A DNA stretch of 57,265 bases from an uncultured bacterium (GTDB lineage Bacteria; Verrucomicrobiota; Kiritimatiellia; RFP12; UBA1067): positions 1 through 57,265 of the forward strand of contig CACWIW010000037.1 of assembly GCA_902761035.1 (NCBI GenBank). The letters are read 5' to 3'. Shown one piece after another: positions 17,557 to 25,779 of the stretch (within the stretch, counting starts at the first letter, position 1; every line of letters begins with the position of its first letter). The position numbers were made by a program, and so were the translations under genes. The notes beneath the pieces were generated by a model, which was given only the letters and a program-made list of their open reading frames with translations, did not search any database and was not told the DNA's origin.

Positions 17557-18384
17557 ATGAAAATGATGAAAATGCGCAAGAGTGTGGTCGCGGCGATGAT
17601 GCTGTTTGGCCTTGTCGTGGCTCCGGTCGCGGCGTCTGTTTCGTTGGCGGACGATCCCGCCCCCGCTGCGGCTGCCCCAGGCGGCGGCGATCTTGTGGAT
17701 GCAGAGGGAAAGCCCGTTGACGGAGGCGAGAAGAAGAAGTCGGGTCCCGGCGGCTTCGTGGACGTAGTGTTCGGCTCGGGCGTTCTGGGCGTGATCCTGT
17801 GGGCGGCCCTCTTCCTCGACGGTGCGGCGGCCATCTACTTCATCGTGGACTGCTGGGTGCTCATCAAGCCCCAGAAGCTGATGCCGCAGACCCTCATCAA
17901 CAACGTCCAGGGCGCGGTTGCCGAGGGTGACGTGATGAAGGCGATAAAGGCCTGCGAGGCGGAACCGTCGCCGATGTCGAACGTGCTTGCGGCGGCGTTC
18001 CAGCACGTGGAGGACGGCTATGACGTGATCCAGGAGTCCGTCAACGCAGCTGCCGACCTCGAGATCGAGCGCATCATGCAGCGCCTCACGTGGATTTCGG
18101 TGTGTTCCAACCTCGCCCCGTCGCTCGGACTGCTCGGTACGGTGCAAGGCATGATCCTCTGCTTCGCGACGCTGGCTTCCGGCGTGCCGGACATCGGCGC
18201 GCTCGCCGGCAACATCTCGCAGGCCCTCTGGACGACCGCCGGCGGCCTCGTGGTGTCCATCCCGTCGCTCACGTTCTTCTACTCGATCCGCAACAACGCC
18301 AACAGGTTGATCCTTCGCATGACGGCGCTCACGATGGAGCTCATCAAGCCGCTCCGCAACGTCGAAGTCGATTCCGAGGCCTGA
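17557..18384 (+). CDS. exbB: MotA/TolQ/ExbB-family proton channel
   Basis: 275 aa inner-membrane channel subunit that converts proton flow into motion. Residues 1-45 form a signal-like segment and an Ala/Pro-rich periplasmic stretch. TM1 is around 75-100, and the family signature NLAPSLGLLGTVQGMI marks TM2. TM3 contains ALWTTAGGLVVSIPSL. The large loop between TM1 and TM2 is cytoplasmic. The ribosome binding site is AGAGGAAG. Upstream, 17468-17556 holds short ATGAAGA repeats but no clear promoter. Two ExbD genes follow. ExbB is a generic name here; whether it serves TonB-, Tol- or Agl-like work cannot be read from sequence. Confidence 0.92.
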   Translation: MKMMKMRKSVVAAMMLFGLVVAPVAASVSLADDPAPAAAAPGGGDLVDAEGKPVDGGEKKKSGPGGFVDVVFGSGVLGVILWAALFLDGAAAIYFIVDCWVLIKPQKLMPQTLINNVQGAVAEGDVMKAIKACEAEPSPMSNVLAAAFQHVEDGYDVIQESVNAAADLEIERIMQRLTWISVCSNLAPSLGLLGTVQGMILCFATLASGVPDIGALAGNISQALWTTAGGLVVSIPSLTFFYSIRNNANRLILRMTALTMELIKPLRNVEVDSEA

Positions 18385-18405
18385 TGCGGGGAAGGGAGTC
18401 TTCCC

Positions 18406-18828
18406 ATGAAGAAACCTAAGAACGAAGATGTGTCCCTGGACATGACGCCGATGATCGACGTCGTGTTCCAGTTGATTATCTTCTTCGTCGTGACGCTCAA
18501 GATGAGCGACGACAAGGACACAACCATCAAGCTCGCAGACGGGAAGAACGGCATCGTCCTCACGCAGGAGGAGCTGCCGCCTTCCCAGCTGACGATCGAC
18601 GTGGCTAGGTCGGGGCGCGTGTCGCTGTCCAACATCACCTTGACGGACCAGATGCTCGCGCAGAAGATAACCGAGCGCAAGAACCGCTACGGCGCCGAGT
18701 TCCCGTGCATGATCCGCGCGGACAAGTACACGAGGCACAAGGACATCGCGCGCGTGATGAACATCTGCGCCGCGTGCGGCGTGTGGAAGCTCTCGTTCGT
18801 GGCCATCCAGGAACACAAGGCGAAATAA
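18406..18828 (+). CDS. exbD: ExbD/TolR-family biopolymer transport protein (first copy)
   Basis: 140 aa. Single N-terminal TM helix carrying the proton-relay aspartate in MTPMIDVVFQLIIFF (Asp at about residue 15), followed by a periplasmic domain that contains the C-terminal MNICAACGVWKLSFVAI. It lies 21 bp after exbB with a GGGAAGGGAG ribosome binding site. It differs from the second copy in its periplasmic part, so the two probably form a heterodimer like TolR or ExbD pairs in other systems (inference). Confidence 0.92.
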   Translation: MKKPKNEDVSLDMTPMIDVVFQLIIFFVVTLKMSDDKDTTIKLADGKNGIVLTQEELPPSQLTIDVARSGRVSLSNITLTDQMLAQKITERKNRYGAEFPCMIRADKYTRHKDIARVMNICAACGVWKLSFVAIQEHKAK

Positions 18829-18849
18829 CAGGACCGCAGGAGGCAGACG

Positions 18850-19248
18850 ATGGCACGAAAAGAATACGACAATCCAAAGGCCGAGATGACGCCGATGATC
18901 GACGTCGTCTTCCAGCTGATGATCTTCTTCATCGTCACGATCAAGCAGGAGGACATCTTCTCGAAACTGAACGCGAACCGTCCCGCGCCGAACGCCGCGC
19001 CCTCCGCGCAGACGGAGGAGAACGACACACAAATCAAGATCGACGTAGGTCCGCGCGGCGTCGTGTTCAACGGCCGCGGTATGACGCTGAAGGAACTCGA
19101 CAGCAACATCAAGAAACTTGCCTCGTCGTCCACGAAGTCGACGGTGCTCGTGCGCTGTTCTCTGGACTCCTATCACGGAACCCTGGTTCAGGTGCTCGAC
19201 ATCTGCAACAAGTACAAGATGTACAACTTGTCCATTTTCAGCATGTAG
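18850..19248 (+). CDS. exbD: ExbD/TolR-family biopolymer transport protein (second copy)
   Basis: 132 aa. TM helix with the same MTPMIDVVFQLMIFF aspartate motif, then a periplasmic domain with DVGPRGVVFNGRGMTLKEL and a C-terminal VLDICNKYKMYNLSIFSM. Ribosome binding site AGGAGG 5-10 nt before the ATG. It is the second of two tandem ExbD genes and is followed after 21 bp by the TonB-like toroid gene. Confidence 0.92.
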   Translation: MARKEYDNPKAEMTPMIDVVFQLMIFFIVTIKQEDIFSKLNANRPAPNAAPSAQTEENDTQIKIDVGPRGVVFNGRGMTLKELDSNIKKLASSSTKSTVLVRCSLDSYHGTLVQVLDICNKYKMYNLSIFSM

Positions 19249-19269
19249 TGAAGAAAGGAGGTTGCCGCC

Positions 19270-20943
19270 ATGGAAACTATTGACGAAGAAGAAATGAAGG
19301 AACAGCTCGCCGAGGAGATGGCGAAGTACGAGGAAGAGGGCTATTTCAAGCGCCTCTTGAAGATGTTCTCGGGTCTCGGTCGTCCTCATGCGTCGCGCGA
19401 GTACAAGGAGGCGGTGCTGGAGCTTCAGCGCCAGATCGCACCGCTTCTCGCCATACTCTTGCCGGTCATCGGCGCGGCAATCCTGTTCGTGGTGACGGCC
19501 ATGGGCGGCTCGTCCGAGAAGAAGGTCACTGTCGAACTCGCGCAGGTCGAGGAGGATAAGCCCCTGGAAGATGTTGAGAAGCCGCCCGAGACGGAACAGC
19601 CGCCGGACATGGACGTGGAGGTGCAGATGGATGCTCCGAGCATCTCGCCTGTCGAGCAGGCCGAAGTTGCTCCGCCCACCGCCGAACCGCAGTCCGTCAA
19701 AGTGGCCACCGTTGACGCAATGCTAAACATCAAGAGTCCTGTCACCATGAAATCCGTTGCCGGCACGGCCCGCAACGCCGGCGTGCGCGGCAGGTACACG
19801 GGTGGCGGCGCGCAGTACGGCGATCCCAAGACTGAGGCTGCGGTGATGAAAGCCCTCCGCTGGCTCAAACTGCACCAGAACCGCGACGGATCATGGCCGG
19901 GTATAAGGCCGGCTTCCACGGGGCTTGCAATCCTCACGTACCTCGCGCACGGCGAGACGCCGTCATCGCCGGAGTTCGGCAAGACAGTTGAGCGTGGACT
20001 TGAGAACCTCATCAACTGTATCGCAGTCAAGGACGGCAAGACTGTTATGAACGGGTCGGACGGCAACGAGTATGCATTCTTGATCGGCACATACGCCCTC
20101 TGCGAGGCATACGGCATGACGAAGAACCCGAACGCGCGCGCGGCGGCGGAGAAGACGCTGAGCCGGATCATCAAGGGGCAGTCTCCCACGGGTGGCTGGG
20201 ACTACAAAATCAATCCCAAATCCAAACGTGATGACATGTCGTTCGCTGGCTGGGCCTTGCAGGCGATCAAGGCTGGCAAGATGGCGGGCATTCACCTTGA
20301 CGGTATGGATGAATGCATCAAGAAGGCCATCAAGTGCCTCCAGACGCGTAACTTCAAGAATGGCGGCTTCAACTACGTCGCCGGCGGTAACCCGACCGGT
20401 CTCACGGCCACGGGATGCCTCGCGATGCAGCTGCTCGGATACAGCAACACCAAGGAGGTGAAAGAGGCACTTGATTTCATGCGGGACTGGAAACCTTCCT
20501 TTGACCCCAAAGACCTCCCTAAGGGAAAATCAGAAGCGGCTGCCGGCAACTGCCCGCAGTACTACTGCTACTACGCGACGCAGTGTAAGTATCAGGCCGG
20601 TATGGCCAAGAACGCGGCTTCGGGAAACCAGGCACTTTGGAAGAAATGGAATGCCGAAATGAAGGCGCTCTATCCCAACACGATTATCGCCGACAAGAAC
20701 AAGGACGGCTCTCCGGTCACGATCAAGGACGCCAAAGGGAAACCTCAGGAGGTCGGGCATTGGGTGAACAAGGACGCGCATACCACGCGTCCCGTCATGG
20801 ACACCTGCCTAGCCGCGCTCCAGTTGATGGTCTACTATCGCTATCTGCCTACAACGCAGCTTAAGGCGACGGAGGTCGAGAAGGACGTAGAGGACCTCTC
20901 CAAGGACAAGTCCGGCGAGATCAAAGTGACGATCGACATCTAG
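19270..20943 (+). CDS. TonB-like membrane anchor fused to alpha-alpha toroid (prenyltransferase/squalene-cyclase-like) domain
   Basis: 557 aa. An acidic cytoplasmic N-terminus (1-55), one TM helix (57-78), and a Pro/Glu-rich periplasmic linker (90-142) give the architecture of TonB. The C-terminal domain is not a TonB fold. From about residue 190 it is a helical toroid with QW-like repeats, for example LKLHQNRDGSWPG (199-211) and FKNGGFNYVAGGNPTGLTAT. I see no DXDD acid motif of true cyclases, so it is probably a binding rather than a cyclising domain. It is translated behind ExbB-ExbD-ExbD and ends 3 bp before a LolC-like gene. Confidence 0.85.
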   Translation: METIDEEEMKEQLAEEMAKYEEEGYFKRLLKMFSGLGRPHASREYKEAVLELQRQIAPLLAILLPVIGAAILFVVTAMGGSSEKKVTVELAQVEEDKPLEDVEKPPETEQPPDMDVEVQMDAPSISPVEQAEVAPPTAEPQSVKVATVDAMLNIKSPVTMKSVAGTARNAGVRGRYTGGGAQYGDPKTEAAVMKALRWLKLHQNRDGSWPGIRPASTGLAILTYLAHGETPSSPEFGKTVERGLENLINCIAVKDGKTVMNGSDGNEYAFLIGTYALCEAYGMTKNPNARAAAEKTLSRIIKGQSPTGGWDYKINPKSKRDDMSFAGWALQAIKAGKMAGIHLDGMDECIKKAIKCLQTRNFKNGGFNYVAGGNPTGLTATGCLAMQLLGYSNTKEVKEALDFMRDWKPSFDPKDLPKGKSEAAAGNCPQYYCYYATQCKYQAGMAKNAASGNQALWKKWNAEMKALYPNTIIADKNKDGSPVTIKDAKGKPQEVGHWVNKDAHTTRPVMDTCLAALQLMVYYRYLPTTQLKATEVEKDVEDLSKDKSGEIKVTIDI

Positions 20944-20946
20944 TCT

Positions 20947-22173
20947 ATGCCGTTCAGCCTATTCCTCGCACTCAAATACCTCAAACCAAAGCGCAGCGTG
21001 ACCAGTGTGATCACCTGCGTTTCGGTTATCGGTGTTTTGCTCGGCGTGGCCGTGGTGGTAATCGTCCGTGCGGTGATGACGGGGTTCGGCGACCTCTGGC
21101 AGGAGAAGATACTCGACTTCAAGCCGCATGTTACCCTACAGTCCCGCGGCCCGGGGCCTGTCATCCGCGGCGAGGATGCGCTGGCAGACCGGATTGCCGC
21201 CATACCGGGCGTTTTCGCCGTTTCGCCGGAAATCGACACGCCCGTCATGCTTCAGTGGCGAGGGCGGGTGTCCACGCCCGTCATCCTCGGCGTCGATCCC
21301 GACCGCATGGGAGATGTCTACAAGATTGGCAAGCCGCGCGCTGGGGCCTTTGATCTAGAGGGCGATTCAATCGTCCTCGGCATAGACCTTGCTCGGTCGC
21401 TCGGCGTGTGGGTGGGGGACGATGTCACGGTCTATTCGCCTAAGACGCTTGCCTCCCGCGACGAGATATTCCTCCCGCTCAAGTGGCGCGTGACGGGGAT
21501 ATTCTCTTCCGGCCAGCGTGACTACGACGCGCATTTCGCCATCTGCTCGCTGCCGAACGCCCGCGACCTGATGGGGCTTGAGGAGGGCGTGTTCGCCTTG
21601 CACGTCAAGACGGACGAGCCCGCCAACGCGCCCGTATTCGACGCCGTATGCAGTAAGATTGCAGACGCGGCTCCTACATGCCGCGTGGTCACTTGGCGTC
21701 AGGCGGACCGCGAGATCTTCAACGCGCTCGCTGTGGAGAAGAACATGACGGCGCTCCTTCTGCTGCTCGTCACCGTAGTGGCGCTCTTCTGCGTGATGAA
21801 CACGCTGCTCGTGTTGACAGTGCAGAAGACTTCCGAGGTCGGCCTCTTGAAGGCACTTGGCTTCTCCAAGGCGAAGATCATGGGCGCATTCGTGGTACAC
21901 GGTCTCGTGCAGGTTACGACGGGCGTCATCCTAGGACTTGCCGCCGCGTATGCCGTACTGTGCAACCTCCAGAACATAGTGGACTGGCTGGCGCGCTTCG
22001 GCGTGCAGGTGTTCCCCAAGGCGGTTTACGGACTCGACGCGATTCCCTACCGGCTCGTTGCCGAAGATGTCGTATGGGTGGTCGTGATCGTGTACGTGTT
22101 CGGACTGCTTGCGTCGCTCATTCCGGCGTTCCTCGCCGCGTCTAAGAACCCTGTGGTGGCGCTGAAAGGCTGA
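20947..22173 (+). CDS. lolC: LolC/LolE-family ABC transporter permease
   Basis: 408 aa. TM1 at about 17-42 (VTSVITCVSVIGVLLGVAVVV), a large periplasmic domain of about 200 residues, then three TM helices in the C-terminal 150 residues with the FtsX-like MTALLLLLVTVVALFCVMNTL and SEVGLLKALGFSKAKI coupling segment. Family members extract lipoproteins from the inner membrane for outer-membrane delivery. A single permease would act as a homodimer with the ATPase encoded 1 bp downstream. The gene is 3 bp after the toroid gene, so it very likely shares the envelope operon. Confidence 0.9.
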   Translation: MPFSLFLALKYLKPKRSVTSVITCVSVIGVLLGVAVVVIVRAVMTGFGDLWQEKILDFKPHVTLQSRGPGPVIRGEDALADRIAAIPGVFAVSPEIDTPVMLQWRGRVSTPVILGVDPDRMGDVYKIGKPRAGAFDLEGDSIVLGIDLARSLGVWVGDDVTVYSPKTLASRDEIFLPLKWRVTGIFSSGQRDYDAHFAICSLPNARDLMGLEEGVFALHVKTDEPANAPVFDAVCSKIADAAPTCRVVTWRQADREIFNALAVEKNMTALLLLLVTVVALFCVMNTLLVLTVQKTSEVGLLKALGFSKAKIMGAFVVHGLVQVTTGVILGLAAAYAVLCNLQNIVDWLARFGVQVFPKAVYGLDAIPYRLVAEDVVWVVVIVYVFGLLASLIPAFLAASKNPVVALKG

Positions 22174-22174
22174 C

Positions 22175-22849
22175 ATGTCAATGCTGGAAGTCCAGAACGT
22201 CTCAAAGTCTTACCGTCTGCCGGGACAGAAGCGGATCCCCGTACTGGAGGACGTGTCGCTTTCCGTCGAACCGGGCGAGCACGTGGCCGTGATCGGACGC
22301 AGCGGCGCGGGGAAGACGACGCTCCTCAACATCCTCGGCGGGTTAGACCGTCCGACGTCCGGTGACGTGCTGCTGGAAGGCGACTCGCTGTTCAAGGGCT
22401 TCGGCGCCGCACGCCGCCGCAACCGCATCCGCGCCGCGAAGATCGGGTTCGTGTTCCAGAGTTTTCACTTGATGCCGGAACTCGACATCGTTGAGAACGT
22501 AGTGCTTCCCGCAATGACCGGTGCCGTGAAAATCAAGTCCCCGCGCGCACGTGCGAAGGAACTGCTTGCAAAGGTTGGCCTTGTAGATCGTCTTGACCAT
22601 CTCCCGAACGAGCTGTCCGGCGGCGAGCAGCAGCGCGTGGCCCTTGCGCGTGCGCTCATGTGCAGTCCGCGAATCGTCCTTGCCGACGAGCCCACCGGCA
22701 ACCTCGACAGGCTTACGGGCGCGGAAATCATGAAGCTTCTTTTCGAGGTGAGCGAAACGCCCTTCGCGCTAGTGATGGTGACTCACTCCCAGGAAGCCGC
22801 CGCGCTCTGCGACCGAATCCTCACCCTTGACCACGGGCACCTGCGTTAA
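22175..22849 (+). CDS. lolD: LolD-family ABC transporter ATP-binding protein
   Basis: 224 aa. Walker [11 protein letters not shown]-loop [11 protein letters not shown], signature [15 protein letters not shown], Walker [13 protein letters not shown] and switch His in MVTHSQE are all intact. It powers the LolC-like permease encoded just upstream. It is the last gene of the operon that starts with the large TPR protein; an unrelated hipBA module follows. Confidence 0.92.
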   Translation: MSMLEVQNVSKSYRLPGQKRIPVLEDVSLSVEPGEHVAVIGRSGAGKTTLLNILGGLDRPTSGDVLLEGDSLFKGFGAARRRNRIRAAKIGFVFQSFHLMPELDIVENVVLPAMTGAVKIKSPRARAKELLAKVGLVDRLDHLPNELSGGEQQRVALARALMCSPRIVLADEPTGNLDRLTGAEIMKLLFEVSETPFALVMVTHSQEAAALCDRILTLDHGHLR

Positions 22850-22856
22850 TATCGCC

Positions 22857-22914
22857 AGTTGACCTTATAGGGGCTGTTATGATACAATATTGGCGTCAAC
22901 TGACCTTATGGGGC
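22857..22914 (+). promoter_or_regulatory. hipBA promoter with two direct-repeat operators
   Basis: Promoter TTGACC (22859-22864), 18-bp spacer, TACAAT (22883-22888). Two copies of a direct repeat, AGTTGACCTTATAGGGGC (22857-22874) and AACTGACCTTATGGGGC (22898-22914), flank the core: the first covers the -35, the second the transcription start and ribosome binding site. This is the arrangement expected for HipB autorepression. Confidence 0.65.
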
Positions 22915-22919
22915 ATGAT

Positions 22920-23228
22920 ATGGTATACCGAACGCGAGAGGAAATGCTGAAGGTTCTTGGCGAGAACCTCAAAGCATCCAGGTTAGCAGTTAATCTGTCG
23001 CAGCAAGTGGCGGCGGAACGGAGTGGTATTTCCCTGAAGGCTGTCCGGAACATCGAATCCGGTGAAAACTCGTCGACGCTGTCACTTCTTTCGTATTGCA
23101 GGACGTTGCAGAAGACCGATTGGTTGATGACGCTTGCACCGCCAGAACTGGATGCATCCCTTTTTGAGCGGAAGGATGTGTTCAAGAAACGCCAGCGCGC
23201 GAGTCGGAAGGGAAGCACCCATGGCTGA
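22920..23228 (+). CDS. hipB: HipB-like XRE-family antitoxin/repressor
   Basis: 102 aa. A helix-turn-helix around residues 15-60 (LGENLKASRLAVNLSQQVAAERSGISLKAVRNIESG, quoted here only by position) is the Cro/CI type. Start choice: ATG 22920 follows a GGGG at 22910-22913; ATG 22908 is possible. Its last codons overlap hipA by 8 bp. The A/T-richer codon use than flanking genes suggests acquisition by transfer. Expected role: bind the paired operators upstream and neutralise HipA. Confidence 0.8.
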   Translation: MVYRTREEMLKVLGENLKASRLAVNLSQQVAAERSGISLKAVRNIESGENSSTLSLLSYCRTLQKTDWLMTLAPPELDASLFERKDVFKKRQRASRKGSTHG

Positions 23229-24414
23229 ATTCAGGCATGTTCGGCGCATCATGGTGTCGTTGTGGGGCGAGCGCGTGGGGACGATTGTCCCGTTGGATGC
23301 GCGACAGACTTACTTTGGTTTTCAATATGAACGTCAGTTCCTGAAGTCGGGCATTGAGATTTCTCCGCTGATGATGCCGCTGCGCAAGGAGCCGTATGCG
23401 TTTACGGACTTGCCACGCAGCGAGTATGCGGGGCTTCCACCGGCTTTTTCCGACTCCCTTCCCGATGCGTTCGGGCGCGGTCTCATCGACAGATGGCTTG
23501 TGGAGAAGGGATATGCACGATCCGAGATCACCGCGCTGGACCGTCTTGCGTACATCGGTCGGCGAGCCACTGGCGCGTTGTGCTATGAGCCGGATCTGGG
23601 GCCGGGAGGACGTCCTGCCGCATTCGAGATGCGCGAGCTTGTCGAGGCGGCGCGAAAGGCCGTGAACGGCGAGCTGGAGAATCTGGACGGCGAAGAGGCC
23701 CTGCGCGCGATCGTCCGGATCGGGTCGTCCGTCGGCGGCGCGCAGGCGAAGGCGCTGATCGGCTGGAACCGAAAAACTGACCAATTCCTTTTCGGCGACA
23801 GGGATCTTCCCGAAGGTTTCGAGTATTGGATCATCAAGTTTACGCCAAAGGAATACCCGTGGCGCGGCAGGACCGAGTACGAAGTGTTCAAGAAGGCCAG
23901 GACTGCCGGAATCGACATCAGCGAATCGGTACTTTACGATCTGGACGGCGTCGAACACTTCATGACGAAGCGTTTCGACCGCGATGGCAAGGCGCATCAC
24001 CATGTTCAGACACTTTCGGCCATGGCGCATTTCCCGATGTCGGTTCCCAAGGAGTTTCGGACCTACGAGCAGTATCTGGCCACGGTCGATGCTTTGCATC
24101 TGGGTTACGAGGCGATGGAGCAGGCTTTTCGCCGGATCGCATTCAACGTCGGCGTTGGCGAATGCGACGACCACACAAAGAACTTTTCGTTCATGTTGCG
24201 AGAGGGCGGCGAATGGGCGCTGGCGCCGGCATACGACCTGACCGGTTCTAGTTTCCCGTCGGAAGACCCGCGGTCCGCGCATGGCGGATGCCATCAACTG
24301 TCGGTCAACGGCAAGCAGTCGAAGATCACCGACGACGACCTGCTCGCCGTCGCGGACAGGTTTGCGATCGGCACCGCGCCGCGCGTTCTTGGCGAGGTGA
24401 AGTCCGCCTTGTAA
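23221..24414 (+). CDS. hipA: HipA-like serine/threonine kinase toxin
   Basis: 397 aa. HipA-family kinase; the best-known member phosphorylates glutamyl-tRNA synthetase and causes growth arrest. Seen: an N-terminal HipA domain, a Gly-rich loop GSSVGGAQAK (168-177), catalytic loop DDHTKN (316-321) and metal-binding Asp339 in APAYDL. These residues are complete, so the kinase should be active. Starts 8 bp before the hipB stop. The target cannot be inferred. Some family members have roles other than toxicity. Confidence 0.88.
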   Translation: MAEFRHVRRIMVSLWGERVGTIVPLDARQTYFGFQYERQFLKSGIEISPLMMPLRKEPYAFTDLPRSEYAGLPPAFSDSLPDAFGRGLIDRWLVEKGYARSEITALDRLAYIGRRATGALCYEPDLGPGGRPAAFEMRELVEAARKAVNGELENLDGEEALRAIVRIGSSVGGAQAKALIGWNRKTDQFLFGDRDLPEGFEYWIIKFTPKEYPWRGRTEYEVFKKARTAGIDISESVLYDLDGVEHFMTKRFDRDGKAHHHVQTLSAMAHFPMSVPKEFRTYEQYLATVDALHLGYEAMEQAFRRIAFNVGVGECDDHTKNFSFMLREGGEWALAPAYDLTGSSFPSEDPRSAHGGCHQLSVNGKQSKITDDDLLAVADRFAIGTAPRVLGEVKSAL

Positions 24415-24438
24415 GCGGACGCAAACCTGTGGTATACT
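24409..24438 (+). promoter_or_regulatory. promoter of hisD-obg-larB
   Basis: TTGTAA (24409-24414), 18-bp spacer, TATACT (24433-24438), preceded by TGTGG, giving the recurring extended -10 TGTGGTATACT (24428-24438). A leader of about 27 nt precedes ATG 24472. Confidence 0.75.
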
Positions 24439-24471
24439 ATGCGCAAATCCGTTGAGAAAAGAGAAGAGATT

Positions 24472-25779
24472 ATGGTGCGTATCGTCGAATGGGCGGCTGA
24501 GAAGCCGCAGAGCAAGGTCGTCACGAAGTTCCTCGCGCGCAGCGCGTTCCCGGAGGAGGCCGAAAAGGCCGCCGCCGAGGTGCTCGCCGCCATCCGCGCG
24601 GAGGGGGACGCCGCCGTTGCGCGGTATGTCGAGAAATTCGAGGGAGCGCATCTCACGCCGAAGCGTTTCCGCGTGACGGACAAGGAACTTGCCGCCGCCG
24701 AGGCGGCCGTCTCGCCCGATCTCAAGCGGGCGGTGAAGGACGCCTACGCGCGCGTGATGCGCTTCTCGAAGGCTTCGTTGCGCAAGCCCTGGACGATGAA
24801 GACGCCGAAGGGCGGCACGGCGGGCGAGTTTTTCTCGCCGATGGACCGCGTTGGCGTGTACGTGCCGGGCGGCACCGCGCCGCTCGCCTCTACGAGCGTG
24901 ATGACCGTCACGCTCGCCGCCGCAGCCGGCGTGAAGGAGATCGTCGCCTGCACGCCCGCCGGACCCACGGGCACGCCGAACCCCGTCCTCCTCTACGCCC
25001 TCAAGCTCGCAGGCGCCACGGAAGTCTATCGCGTGGGCGGCATCCAGGCGATTGGCCTCATGGCGTTCGGTACGAAGACCGTCAAGAAGGTGCAGAAGAT
25101 CGTGGGACCCGGCAACGCCTACGTGACGGCGGCGAAGCGTCAAGTTTATGGTTTTGTGGGCATCGACCAGGTAGCGGGTCCGAGCGAGATCGCCGTCCTT
25201 GCGGACGGTACGGTCAGCGCGCAGTGGGTGGCCGCCGACCTCCTCAGCCAGGCCGAGCACGGCAGCGGCTGGGAGAAGAGCCTGCTCGTCACACAGTCGA
25301 AGGCATTTGCCGAAGAGGTGAAGCGCGCGCTGTTCGCGCAGACTGCGACGCTGTCCCGCAAGGCGCTCATCCAGCGCGTCATCGACCGCGACGGCATCCT
25401 CTTCGCCGTCACGCCGACGGTGGAGGAGGGCCTGGAACTCGTGAACCGCTTCGCGCCCGAGCACTTCGAGATCATGTGCAAGGACGCGGCGAAGCTGATG
25501 AAGGGCGTCCGCTCGGCGGGCGCGGTGTTCGCGGGGGCGTGGACGCCGGAGAGCGCCGGCGACTTTGTGGCGGGTCCGTCGCACGTGCTGCCCACGGGCG
25601 GCGCGGCGAACATGTTCAACGGACTCACGCCGGACGACTTCCGCCGCCGTCACTCGTTCGTCGCTTTTACGAAGGGCGACCTCGCCCAGACGAAAGCCAC
25701 GATCGAGGCGTTCGCGCGCGTGGAGGGACTCGACGCGCACGGCCGCGCCGCGACCATCCGATTTGAGGGACCGCAATGA
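24472..25779 (+). CDS. hisD: histidinol dehydrogenase
   Basis: 435 aa. Oxidises L-histidinol to histidine in two NAD-dependent, zinc-assisted steps. Seen: VPGGTAPLASTSVMTVTLAA, VGPGNAYVTAAKR, the zinc-ligand segment SQAEHGSG, and FAPEHFEIM, AGDFVAGPSHVLPTGG and RRHSFVAF. Length is normal. Start ATG 24472 follows GAGAAGAGA; an ATG at 24439 abuts the -10 and is unlikely. No other his genes are nearby, so the histidine operon is dispersed. The stop overlaps the obg start. Confidence 0.95.
   Translation: MVRIVEWAAEKPQSKVVTKFLARSAFPEEAEKAAAEVLAAIRAEGDAAVARYVEKFEGAHLTPKRFRVTDKELAAAEAAVSPDLKRAVKDAYARVMRFSKASLRKPWTMKTPKGGTAGEFFSPMDRVGVYVPGGTAPLASTSVMTVTLAAAAGVKEIVACTPAGPTGTPNPVLLYALKLAGATEVYRVGGIQAIGLMAFGTKTVKKVQKIVGPGNAYVTAAKRQVYGFVGIDQVAGPSEIAVLADGTVSAQWVAADLLSQAEHGSGWEKSLLVTQSKAFAEEVKRALFAQTATLSRKALIQRVIDRDGILFAVTPTVEEGLELVNRFAPEHFEIMCKDAAKLMKGVRSAGAVFAGAWTPESAGDFVAGPSHVLPTGGAANMFNGLTPDDFRRRHSFVAFTKGDLAQTKATIEAFARVEGLDAHGRAATIRFEGPQ

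Noticed and set aside
19270..20943. True squalene-hopene cyclase
   Set aside because: No DXDD motif and a TonB-like anchor; the domain is shorter than cyclases.
24402..24420. Terminator after hipA
   Set aside because: GTCCGC/GCGGAC stem overlaps the stop codon and the hisD -35 and lacks a T-tract.
24439..24471. ATG at 24439 as hisD start
   Set aside because: It directly follows the -10 hexamer and would lie upstream of the predicted transcription start; ATG 24472 has a purine-rich site.
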